From contig OW028579.1 in the NCBI GenBank assembly GCA_932294295.1, forward strand, positions 10,662,370 through 10,726,369: a DNA stretch of 64,000 bases, read 5' to 3'. Within the stretch, counting starts at the first letter, position 1; each line of letters begins with the position of its first letter. Shown here one piece after another: positions 10,602-21,400 of the stretch. A model generated the notes under the pieces. The model made no database searches and was not told the origin of the DNA. It saw only the letters and a program-made list of their open reading frames with translations. Source of the DNA: Alitta virens. Lineage: Eukaryota; Annelida; Polychaeta; Phyllodocida; Nereididae. The translations under genes and the position numbers were made by a program.

Positions 10602-12092
10602 TTACATAAGTAGTACCTCGTCCTGGGGGTCCTCCATCCCTTTCATTTCATGCACAGGTGGTTGTCGTAGGAGAGGTACTGAGCCCAGTTGGTGTAATTG
10701 GTCTACCTGTGGGACATTGTCAGAGAAGTCTTGAGGCAACCGTCTAGGTCTCTGGGGTGAGATAGGTCTTGATGTCGGGGTCCAATGCTCTGGAGTTTGG
10801 GCTGGGGGTTGCCTATTGACTCGCTCGGAGCTGACCCTCTTGGGGGTTTTGTTTTCATAAGTTAAGCTGTATGCCCTCTGAGGAGATGGGGTTTGGTAGG
10901 GAGTTTGTTTGTTGGTTTGACTGTGCCACCTGGGGACTGTTTGAGAACCTTCATCATCTGAGTCATGATTTGAACCTTCGTACCTTTTTCCCATTTCTTC
11001 ATGTGCAATTTCTTGAGGGAAAGACACTCCCCTGCTCTTGTAGGTCTCTTGATCCGGTGAAGGTCTCAATGAATTGTACTGTGAGGTCAGTATGTTTGGT
11101 GACAGTTGCTTGGGTCTGGCACTTCCTGTTGCTCCCTCTTCCTCTGATTCCTCTTCTTGTGGCTCAGTCAGTTTCCTGCTCATTCTCTGTTTGGTCCTTG
11201 TCATGAGTAGGATAGGATCATTAGGTGTTGATGTCAATGGATCTGATACCCTATCCGCCAAGTCCTGCATATTCTACAGATAACCTCCAATGCTGGTCAT
11301 CACATTTGATGAGTCTTGCATGTTAGTGGTGCCTATACTTGAGTCTTTGCTGGTATTACCAGTTTGTACCTGGTTGTTTAAAGGTGACCTTGCAATCAAA
11401 TCTTCTGGTTTATCTATTGTGTCCATGAACTGGTCAGCTTCACTAGAAGTGTCATCTGAGTCTTCACTTTTCCCTGAGCTGACTAAATTGTCAGGGTAAA
11501 AACCCCATTCTTGTTTGAATGCTTCACTGAGCTCTGTTATGGAGCTTCTTATACGCAATTCTGTGGTCAATATCTTATCTAATTTCATAGACACACGCCA
11601 CAAATACCCAGGGTCATTAGCGTCATGATGGGGCCCTGCAAAATTTAAAGTGAAGAGCTCCTCATCTTCTTTGGGTATAATTGGCTGATTGCGATCCCCT
11701 ATCAAGACATCAGATAGCATGCTGAAGGCCTTTGCAGTGGTGGTGCGCTGCAGCTGTCTTGCTGCTAGTGCTATGGTCAGCAGCTGGGCTGCTGTCCTTG
11801 TAGGAACCCTGCTGTTTACAATCTTACTGAATACAACTCTATGCATTGGGTGGATTAAAGAGACATCTACTTTACTGATGTCTGTCAGACTGTCATAGTC
11901 TATAGCATTTGCAATAGTTTTACCAAATTGGCTACCAAGAGTTGTGCGAGCTAAATCCTCATCCTCTTGTGATCCTAGGTGCTTAATGTCCAGCCTCACA
12001 GGAGGGTTTCTAGTCAGTAGTCCCCTTTGTACCACTGTCTCACAAGAGTAGGTTTTGGTCATTGACCTCTTGGTCTCTAAGTTGTTAGCCAT
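10602..12092 (-). pseudogene. gag N-terminal region (two open segments)
   Basis: Two minus-strand segments abut: 11274-12092 (272 aa, starting at an ATG, M-A-N-N-L-E) and 10602-11270 (222 aa, Pro/Ser/Gln-rich, polar, probably disordered). The first is helical with an acidic Ser-rich C-terminal part. They precede the capsid-like segment, so they most likely form the matrix and p12-like part of a long Gag. I recognise no domain. The stop between the two segments and the frame change near 10600-10560 break continuity. The upstream start codon at 12092 is the best candidate for Gag initiation. Confidence 0.5.
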
Positions 12093-13180
12093 CTTGTACT
12101 TGGATAGCTTGTAGTGTGAGCAAAAATGGCTTCAATAAGAACAATAATAATGGCAATGTCAGTACTTACTTAGACCGAATGGGTATTAATTCGACTATCA
12201 GTTAGTGAGATGTAAATAGATGGCATGCAGGCATAATTATAAGTCCCCCATGCCAACAAGCGGATATCTCCGCCATATCGAGGAGGGCCCACACTCGGAT
12301 GGTCTAATGGAAGTTCAGATGTTAATGAATTTTGGGATTAGCTATTTTACTCAAGAGACCAATCTAGCGCCCGGATCGTATTACCTAATGTTGGCAAAAA
12401 GGAACCAATTCCACCTATAATCAGGGTGCAACTAGCTGAATTGGGACCTTTAGGCACTCTTAATATTAATGGCTGTCTGTTAGTTAGATTACTTCGAATT
12501 ATTTCAGCCAGGTGTTATCTCTGTAACTTCTATTTCAAGTAATTGATCTGACAAACCACATCTTGTAAAGGTTCAAATCTTTAATAAACATGGTATTAAA
12601 ACACATAAACATAGTATTAAAAACAAGTACAATGCCAGCCTATCACTGGGTAGTCAATATCCCTCTGGATTAAACACAATTTCATTTAGTACAGTCTATA
12701 AAATAATGGGGTAATTTAAGTATACATTTTAATGGTTAAACTTACTTGTTAATAGGTTGACTCTCCAGCCTGTGCCCTGCCCATGGTGTCTCCTGGTCTT
12801 CCACTACTCTAATACTAGTTACTTGCTGGTTCACTTCTGTTCATTGACTAACTTCTACTCACTAACTGACCGTTGGGGCAGAGGGCAGGCTGGTATCAAA
12901 GGGTTTCTGGGCATGCCCAGTGGCAGCCAAGCAGCCTGGCAGTGTTTCATTGGGCACTCAGTTCTGACTACCAAGCTGCCTGACCTTACCAGGTCAGGCC
13001 TCAGGTTCAAATATAAACCCTCACTATAACACCCTACATAATCCACATAATCAACTCAAATCAAATGTTCAATATCAGTTAATATAATATAACAAAGGGA
13101 CCCTAGACCTGGTCCTACACTAGTAATATTCATAATATTCAAATTGCTGGGCCAATGGTGGGCCCTCCACCATACCTGCA
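12093..13180. other. presumed retroelement leader/5' LTR zone, boundaries not found
   Basis: No coding sequence is visible. The position upstream of gag (minus orientation) predicts leader, primer-binding site and 5' LTR. I found no recognisable tRNA-complementary primer site, and the partner LTR lies outside the window, so no LTR is called. Confidence 0.35.
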
Positions 13181-13394
13181 GTAGATGGTGTAACGCAAAT
13201 TTATGCGAAAATTATTACAAAAGGTAATATAGGAAAGTACCATAAACTGCTCTGGGACTCAATTTAGTGCTACCGTCCATGAGACTGGACAGGATTACTT
13301 CTGACCAGTTGCTACTTAATTCACCATTTATTTTCGAGTACTTTTCAATCACACAGAATTGCGCGAATCACCAAATTAGCGTTACACCATCTAC
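13181..13394. mobile_element. MITE-like element with 22-bp terminal inverted repeats
   Basis: The left end 13181-13202 (gtagatggtgtaacgcaaat then tt) is matched by the reverse complement of 13373-13394 at 21 of 22 positions. The 214-bp unit has no coding capacity. Size and ends fit a miniature inverted-repeat element of unassigned superfamily. Confidence 0.6.
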
Positions 13395-14564
13395 CTGTGC
13401 TAGGCCTACATGTTACTTGATGTGTATATTCACCAGGCTTGTTTCAATACGTTTTTCGTGTACAAATCATAGGACATAATACCTGGCATAAGTCATTAAG
13501 ATACAGTAATTCCAAAAAGTGATTACATTTAGGATTCCAAATCATTTGAAATTTTACTTTTTAAATTTGCATAACGATAACTTTTTCCATCCAGTATGAA
13601 CATAATTTAAATATATAAGTAATTATAATCACAATATCACACTTGTTGTTGAAACTTTTACACTCTTCTGGTGCATTGACAGGCGCTTGGTACAACAGCT
13701 CAATAAACAATGTTGCCATTTTTCAGGCTATATGCATTGATTAACTCATTAGAGCTGTTCCAATTAAAAGTGTAATTGAGGGGGGGGGGGGCAGACCTGA
13801 AGATTTTCAGACACCCTCAACCCCCTCTTTTTTTTCTAATTAAGATATTCAGGAAATACTGCCTCCTGCCCCCCTTTCTTCCGCTTTTGTAAAAGCCGTT
13901 CTGTCTGCCCCCACCCCACTTTTAAATATAACAACCCTTAGCATTTTTGGTACTGTAATTATGAATTTCAGAATAGTTACACATAAACAAAAATTACAGA
14001 CATATTTAATGTCCACTATACACTTTTTTAAAGCTTTTCTAAAGCCTTACACAATATAGCAGTGGATTTTGAAATGTTTGTCCTAATTAACTAAATATGT
14101 TCAAACCAATTTAGTTTGTCATCAATTATGACACCCAGACATGTACTATTAGAAACTCATTCAATTTGTATGTACCATTGTTACAAACATTTACAGCTTC
14201 CAATGACTTGCAATACTATAATCAAATAAATACCCATATACTGTTATTGTCATTATTGATAAATATGTGTCATAAAATGTGTTTTGGTAACATTAAGAGT
14301 TAATCTGTTGACAATCATACATTGACTGATCTTAATGTTTCACTGTCAATAGTGTTTATCACACCATCAATAGTTTTACCAAAGAAGTTAGTGTCATCAG
14401 TAAACATCATAACAAATAAAATACCCCACTGAAGTAAAATTTAGACAAAATATTAACATAAAATAATATAATTCATTGTAATTTACAAATCGTTTACTGT
14501 ATCCAGTTTAAAGCAACACCTCCAATACCACCTTTTCCAATAAAATGTAATGGTCGAGCACCCT
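13395..14564. other. no gene recognised
   Basis: This is AT-rich DNA with a short G-run near 13780 and a C/T-rich stretch near 13860-13920. I see no open frame or repeat with support. Confidence 0.5.
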
Positions 14565-15583
14565 TTAAAAATCACCGAAATACTGTATGAAAATGTTTGG
14601 CAAGGGTGTGGCAAAGTCAGGCAAACATTTGAAATTTATAAACTTAGCCACATTTACAACAGCGTCGTAATGGGGAACTGACTTTCCTTCAAACCATGTA
14701 GATGTTGAATGTTGCTGAAGTAAGTCATGAGGCGTTTCAATTGTCTTAAAATCTTTGTACACGGACATATCTTCGTTTTTGAAGAAAGGAATCGCAGTGG
14801 GATCATCCCTCAAACAAGCAGAGCATATAAAGGGATCACATGTGATGTGGAAAATCACACCACAGTATCCACATCGCAGAGATCTAGATAAACAAAAAAT
14901 AATAATAATTACAAGCTGCAGCCTTTCTAATACCTTCTTACCCTATCTAAGGATACAGTATAAGAACACAAAGTTCAAAAATAGGAGTATATAGGAAGTT
15001 TATATGATTGTATAAAACTTATCATACTCTTTCACTTTGTATGCTACGGTATGATCCAAGAGAACATCTGATTAAATTGCAAGCCAAATTAAATTTTTTC
15101 TTTAAATGGTGTAGAGTCCATCAACAACAACCAAAATACACTCAAAATGATAGTTATCAATAATAGTATTAAAAGATATGACATGCATTTATAGAAAAAC
15201 TTACATGAATCTTGCTTAAAAAAAAGAAATCAAAACAAATATATAATAAAAACTTCGGGAAGAGCAAAATGATAAGAACATAGCAGTCATTGGTAGGCCT
15301 AAACTTGGTAGCCCAACTTTGGCAGGTAATGAGGTAATGAGGCAATAGTTGGATCCTGTTTAATGCTTCCACTGGTCAGACATACGCCATTCACTGTCTT
15401 TAAAAACAAACTAGTTGGGAGAATGCCTTGTCAAAGAACAGGCCACTTTTTTCATCTGTGGAAGCATTCGATAAAATGAAAACATTGAATATTTATTCAC
15501 CTGTCTGTATAAGCAGCAATTGGCAATCCACAGTGAACACATAAAACGTCATTCTTGCCCATGTTCACATCACTGCATGACAT
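14565..15583 (-). CDS. small two-exon zinc-binding (PHD/RING-like) protein, 133 aa
   Basis: Exon 1 is 15501-15583 (ATG at 15583) and exon 2 is 14565-14883. The junction uses a GT donor and a tttatctag acceptor and keeps the frame (402 nt including stop). The N-terminal half carries ordered metal-binding pairs: VLCVHCGL, LRCGYCGVIFH, ITC and FICSACL. This gives a C-X2-C, C-X2-C, H-X2-C, C-X2-C pattern like a compact PHD or other treble-clef finger. The C-terminal half is aromatic, with no motif known to me. It lies 2.9 kb downstream of the end of the recombinase-like gene on the same strand. It could be a separate gene or terminal exons of a larger one. No stop or frameshift is present, which sets it apart from the nearby mobile-element remains. 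Confidence 0.5.
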
Positions 15584-15721
15584 TTTCTGCAAAACAGAAA
15601 ATAAATTTATCAAATAATTATAAAAAACAAAATGAATGTAAATGCATGGCTGTCCTAGAAATATTGGAAAATCAATTCCTCATCACATCACAATGACACA
15701 ATTTCTTTTTTATCATTAACA

Positions 15722-15835
15722 TAGAGCAGTCGAGTGAATTATCATGAAATAGTAGCGCTCTACCGCTACCATTTAATTGGTAATGATAGGCAGGTCTGCA
15801 GCAACAGCTACACTTCTGTGATAATGCTCTGAGGC
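15722..15835. repeat. dispersed palindromic repeat, second copy inverted at about 38870-38990
   Basis: The stretch cagtcgagtgaattatcatg and its neighbours match the reverse complement of the sequence near 38990-38870 (cagtccagtgaattaccatg). Both copies contain short internal palindromes around ctaccatt/aatggtag. This fits a MITE family present twice in the window in opposite orientation. Confidence 0.45.
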
Positions 15836-16380
15836 CCGTTTTCACCCTTAAACATGTTTCTGAATATGTTCCAGCTGCCCTATCGACTTGAAACCTTCAC
15901 TAAAAGTTGACCCAGTGTCTCTAGTTTACTCATGATTTTTTTGATGAAAAAAATCATAAGAAAAAAAGGGTTCGTAAGAGTTTTTCATAATTTCTAGGGT
16001 TCCCTGACAGAATGGTAATGATAGAACTTTACCCCTCTTATCAGCCTATCACAGTTTATCATATTTACCCCAGCTGTCAGCCAGAGACACTTCTCCCTTA
16101 TCTGATAGCCTATTAACCCCCCCCCCCCCCCCTCCTTTCTAATTGCCTCGTCCCCTATCAACACCACACCCCCTGACCCACTGTCCAATGTCCATTGTAT
16201 GCAGATAACAGCGTACATTCATTTCTTGATAAGTGGGCCTCATCAACTGAGTTTATAAGTCAAATGGACTTCGTTTTACACCAATTATGGCAGATTTTAC
16301 GGAGAAAAGTGTTCTTATAGATTAATTACAATAATAATAATGAGTATAATTAATACATATTAATATTAGATATTAATATT
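15836..16380. other. no gene recognised; 17-18 bp C-run near 16117
   Basis: The only notable feature is a poly-C tract near 16117-16135, in which an open minus-strand frame appears by composition. I see no supported gene. Confidence 0.4.
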
Positions 16381-16439
<59 letters not shown>

Positions 16440-16496
16440 TATATATATATATAGATATATATATATATAGATATATATATATATATATATATATAT

Positions 16497-16549
<53 letters not shown>

Positions 16550-16630
16550 TATATATATATATAGATATATATATATATAGATATATATATATATAGATAT
16601 ATATATATATAGATATATATAGATATATAT

Positions 16631-16664
<34 letters not shown>

Positions 16665-16735
16665 ATAGATATATATATATATAGATATATATATATATAG
16701 ATATATATATATAGATATATATATATATATATAGA
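16381..16735. repeat. (TA)n microsatellite with interspersed GATA
   Basis: About 350 bp of nearly pure alternating TA is interrupted at irregular intervals by ATAGATAT. Similar composition recurs at 33163-33590. Open frames inside are alternating Tyr/Ile artefacts. Confidence 0.95.
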
Positions 16736-16740
16736 GATAA

Positions 16741-17760
16741 AAGATGAAAATGGGATTGGGTGTTGTTTAGGCGAATATGGGAAGTCTGCCTTTTAATGAA
16801 GTTAGAACCACCATATGTATCAAATGTCACCACACTAGCTCTCATCAACCTATGTATCACTTGATTTTTTAATTCTATAAAGTATTTCTATGATATATCT
16901 TTACTTCTTGTGCCAGAATATATCCTGACATTTCGAATATCAAGTGACCTTGACCTTTAAATCATGTGAATGTGGGCATAAGTTTGTAAAGATGTATAAA
17001 TAAACTTATGCCCGTATTCACATGATTTTAGGGTGAAGGTCACCTGATATCTCGAAATGTCAGGATATATTCTGGTGCAATGAATGATCTTTATTTTGTA
17101 AAACTAAGCTTTTCAGCCTCCTTTGAACTGAATATAACTTGACAAGCGCGGACTCAAGTGGGGTGCCAAGTTCTGGGCGACATTTATATGTTCTTGAGAC
17201 AAACAAAACATTTACACAGCTGAACTGGGCACCCCCCAGAGCTGGCGCCCTGCCCCCTGTTCACAAATAGCTGGATCTGCCTCAGCTTGACTTAGCTTGA
17301 TCACCATTGTGTAGCATCACAACATCAAATATAGCACCCTGAATGTGGTGCTTTGCCTATAATTGACCCTTTCATCGCATCTGACTTAAATTCTTTGGCA
17401 CTGCTCCAAAATACTGCATGGATTTTGATGCAAAGACTCATTCTAAAGCTTATATACCTTAGGATAATCCCATTTTCACCTCTTGCTATATACATATATC
17501 TTAAATTTGTGGGAAGTCGGAGAACCCAGTTGCAGAAAAAGGTGAAAATGGGACTTCGCGTTTATGTGAATATGGGAATTAAGTTGTCCTTTTTAATTAA
17601 GTTAGAACCACCAAAGTTATCCAATGTCATCACAAGAGCTCTCATCAACCACTTGATATTTTAATTCCATAAAATATTTCAATTATATATATTTTCAAGA
17701 TTAAGGTGAGTAACCTTGACCTTTAAATCACATAAATGTGGGCATCTGTTTATACATCAT
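16741..17760. repeat. duplicated repeat with a long hairpin (arms 16911-16985 and 17001-17078)
   Basis: Sequence 16741-16900 and 17540-17690 are diverged copies sharing gttagaaccacca and ctctcatcaacc. Between them, 16911-16985 and 17001-17078 form arms of about 75 bp separated by a loop of about 15 bp. The outer ends read tgccagaatatatcctgaca and its near-perfect complement. A partial arm recurs at 17705-17750. This fits a fold-back type non-autonomous element inserted in, or belonging to, the duplicated repeat. Confidence 0.6.
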
Positions 17761-18463
17761 ACATCATATATATATCTTAACCGTGTGTAGCTGATTTTAG
17801 TACACAAGTTTTTCACATTATATTTTTACCCATACAGATTCATCAGCAACACTCAAACCTGATTTGACCCAAGGTAATAACTAGCTGCATGGATCAGTGA
17901 GGGTCAGTGCATAAATGAACACTGCCATGAAACAATACAAAGAATACATCCTCCCTGCACACCAGAAATGACACCACTGAGACACTTAAATATAATTTTA
18001 TGTTCCATCAGAAAATTACATCAGGACAAGGGTACATGCTAACAGAGCAATGTGTATAGTCTGTAGACAAACAAGGGATTGTCCAAACATTCACTCCCAC
18101 TGAGTATTAAGCCAGCTGCCTGAGCTGTGTCACTATACTGCGCCACTAAGGCTTATGTAACAAATATACAATTCGATAAAATCGAGCTTTTTGATGAAAT
18201 TGAAATACCTTACATAGCATGGTATTTCACCAAGAGACCAAATATAAGTAAACTAAGCCAGATGTACAAAGTCAAACATTTTGATGAAATTCAAGTGCCT
18301 TTCATTGTATGACATTTTCACCAAGAGACCAAAACCAGGAAAAAAAAGATGACTGCAGGTTTTTTTAAAAATCCATTTGTTTTATCAACTGAAACAACTT
18401 CAGGAAGAAGATGACAAACCCTGACAGAAATTGTCAAAATATACAACCTTTTAATACACAATT
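17761..18463. repeat. intergenic; two-copy imperfect repeat at 18175-18330
   Basis: ttttgatgaaattgaaatac and ttttgatgaaattcaagtgc recur about 95 bp apart, each followed by caccaagagaccaaa. This gives an open plus-strand frame at 18127-18312 that I take to be spurious. No other feature is seen. Confidence 0.4.
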
Positions 18464-21400
18464 TTACAGTTTCTGTTTGCCCTTAAGGATGTTGTTCATC
18501 TTCGTTCTGATTTGAGCCCTTGTTCTTTTTTGTAACGCCTCACATGCTCGATCCATTTCTGGTCTGTGGGGCATTCTTTGCTCCTGCAAAAAAAGGCGAA
18601 AAAAAAAAATCAATGTTTATACCCTGCAACACGAACTCAATAAAAATATAGAGCGTGACCAACATCAGTGTGCATAAGGAGCATACCATGATCCCTCCTT
18701 TACATGTCTATAGTGATCTTGGGTTGCCAAGTTTCGGTGAACCCAAATTAGGGCACTCCAAGAGGAATATAACTGGTAAAATTCTCAATTTTCTGGTTCA
18801 ATTTATGTTGTGATTGACCAGACAGATTACATATTCACTGGACAGAAATGTTTAAAACTAAATTTGATTGAATTTATTAAGAAATTTTAGTAAATGTAGG
18901 TAAATTCAGATAAGTATCCAAATTCACCACTTTTCCGAACTGCTCAGCACCTGACAGCCACATAACAGCACAAAACTTACCAGGATACACTTTGAAAATA
19001 TCCTCTCAAAGACTGAGTTCTCTTCTTCCAACCACCTTCGCTTCTTTTTAGTTACCATTTCTTCAGCATCAGGGCTCATACTTCTTTTCTTTCCTCTTTT
19101 TCCTTTTCTCTCATCAAGAGGTGCAACAATTTCTTCTTCATCATCGCTGTCGGTCATTGGAACAAAATCTGAGTCACTGCCACTCTCTATAAGATAGAAT
19201 CATCAGATTTGTATAATTAATAGTCATTTTGTTATAAGTATGGTAATAATATATATGTTAATGTATATTCACTGTTGTAAACTGTGGGCTGATCATAATA
19301 TAGGTCTATCATATCGCTATATTGTCACATTTATGCTGGGATTACATTGTACTTATTAATATAATTAATATAAATATTGAAATGAATATAAATTGAAATT
19401 GCGACACACAGACTTGCTTAATTGCATTGCAAATTTTTAATAATCAGATATAAATGAACAAATGTCACATAAAACATTTATGAGGTGTTCATACGCAATC
19501 TCACTAAGTGCCATATTCACCTTCATCATGCGACAAAGCCATTGACTTTTTCTTCTTTTGTGGCCCTGTGATAACTGGCTCCCCTGAAGATGAAAAACAA
19601 TGTGTCAGACAAGAAGAAGGTCATAGCAACAGATGTCACGTAACTGTGTGAGCACTTACACTACCCTCTAGCATTGAGAAAACAAAACATCCAACATTGT
19701 AAATATGACATTGTGCGCTACACATTATTTGTCTGGGGAAGGCTTAATAGGCACTCTAAAGGGACGTTCACACATCGGCATTTCAAATGCAAACTCAACG
19801 TAGCCTCATGAAACTGGACAAACGAGTACAAATGTGAATTGGATGTAAACTAAACGTAAAAAAGTAAATTCAACGTAACAAACATGACCTAAACGAGCAG
19901 AAATGTGGGGAAACATGGGGAAAGGTAACTGAAACGTGGGAAGCCTTGAAACATGGGGGCAAATTTAGCTCATGTCCAAAATTTGAAGCACATGGTGCCA
20001 CGTTTGCCACATTTCTGGGAACGTGAACAAACATAGAACAAACATAACAAACGTAAACTGGTCGTAACAAACGTAAACTGAATGTAACAAACGTAAAGAA
20101 AGAAGTCCAAATGACTATATTTTGCCCAAAAATGCAAGCCGAAGTTTCCCAAACGTGACAGAAACGACCAAAGTTTTGTCCACGTCGAATTAGCATTTCA
20201 AACGCCACAGTGTGAATGTCTCTTAAGGATTAATTGAAGAAAAGTAGCTATATTGCACAAACAATTAGTTTTGTTATTTGAAATAATAACATACCTTCTT
20301 CATCTGATGAAAAAATTGTCCTCTTCTTCCTTGTCCTCAGTTGCCCTGTGTTTCTTGGCTCTCCTAAATATAAAAAAAGGGGAAATCAGGATCACATATA
20401 AAAAAAGATATCTTGCTGATAGATTTTGGAGGATTTTATATATTTGGGTTTGCTAAATCTTCGCTCATTATATTTTGCAAAATCTTAATGTCACACTGGA
20501 CACTTGTGTATTAATTCAACATACTTATATTATTTGGCGAAATAGCAGTTCTTTCATCACATCCTGATGCTTCTGCAAGAGTTTCATCAATTTCATCTTC
20601 ATCTGCTACGGGTTCTTCTATTTCCTCAGGGTTATCACCATTGAGAATTCCTTTAATGATAATGTGCAAAATTTACAACTATTGCAGCATAGTCTATAAT
20701 TCATTATTGCTTAGTAAAACATGGAGGTGGAATTTGAACGGTTGCTTCAAATGTGAAATATGTAATAATTAAAATTTATATCAATGCATTAAAAAATTTA
20801 TATCAATATGATGTACAATGTGCATAACTCTTCCTGCAACATGAAGAATACTTCCTCGTGACGTGCTGACATTAAGCAACAATTAGATTGGTAATTTTAC
20901 TTTATTTATTTCATAGAAATATCCTGCAGAAGTTTTGATAATTTTTGGCACAATTTTTGGTACACCTGTGCATTTATCTTCCATTTCCTTCATAGATCCA
21001 TATTTCTTAAACATGATAAACAGAATAATGAACTAATAATATAGCAATTACCCGGGGGCAATGATACATCTTGCAAGGATTTTCCCCTTAAGGAGCTGAT
21101 GTCTCCATTCTCGGCCAGAAGCAGCAGCTTAGTCATTTTGACGAGTTCAATAGTTGTATCATGTTGCCTGTAAAAGTTTTTGTGTGTGGTAACCTCATGC
21201 GACAGGTGGTTGGCTAGCCACTCAACCTCAGTGGGTGTTAGATCCATCACCTTCAAAAAGAAGTTTCCTGATGTGTAAATTTGGTAACAAAGTTTAAGAA
21301 CAAAGGGACACAATCTACAGAATTGGCACTTTACCTGACAGACTGTCGAAATATACTTCCTCAGGCGTGAAGATGTCACAAGCTCAGGTTTCTCACATTT

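Larger units (their letters stand above)
1..12092 (-). mobile_element. Ty3/gypsy-class endogenous retrovirus-like element, decayed, incomplete at left edge
   Basis: Reading right to left on the minus strand there is a coherent retroviral order: gag, CCHC zinc knuckle, aspartic protease, reverse transcriptase, RNase H, integrase, then an LRR ORF and an envelope-like ORF. Nearly every base from 12092 to 1 is covered by minus-strand open segments, but these jump between frames, so the copy is a pseudogenised provirus. The integrase-after-RNase H order and the RNase H type fit Metaviridae (Ty3/gypsy) rather than copia. The 3' LTR must lie left of the window because coding sequence reaches base 1. 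I could not delimit the 5' LTR, which should lie to the right of 12.1 kb. Confidence 0.85.

Noticed and set aside
12519..13385. TGTAAC...GTTACA ends as the 5' LTR of the minus-strand provirus
   Set aside because: One of the words belongs to the inverted ends of the MITE at 13181-13394, no primer site is adjacent and no second LTR is available for comparison.
18127..18312. Plus-strand 61-codon frame
   Set aside because: It is produced by a two-copy imperfect repeat and has no supported splice or domain features.
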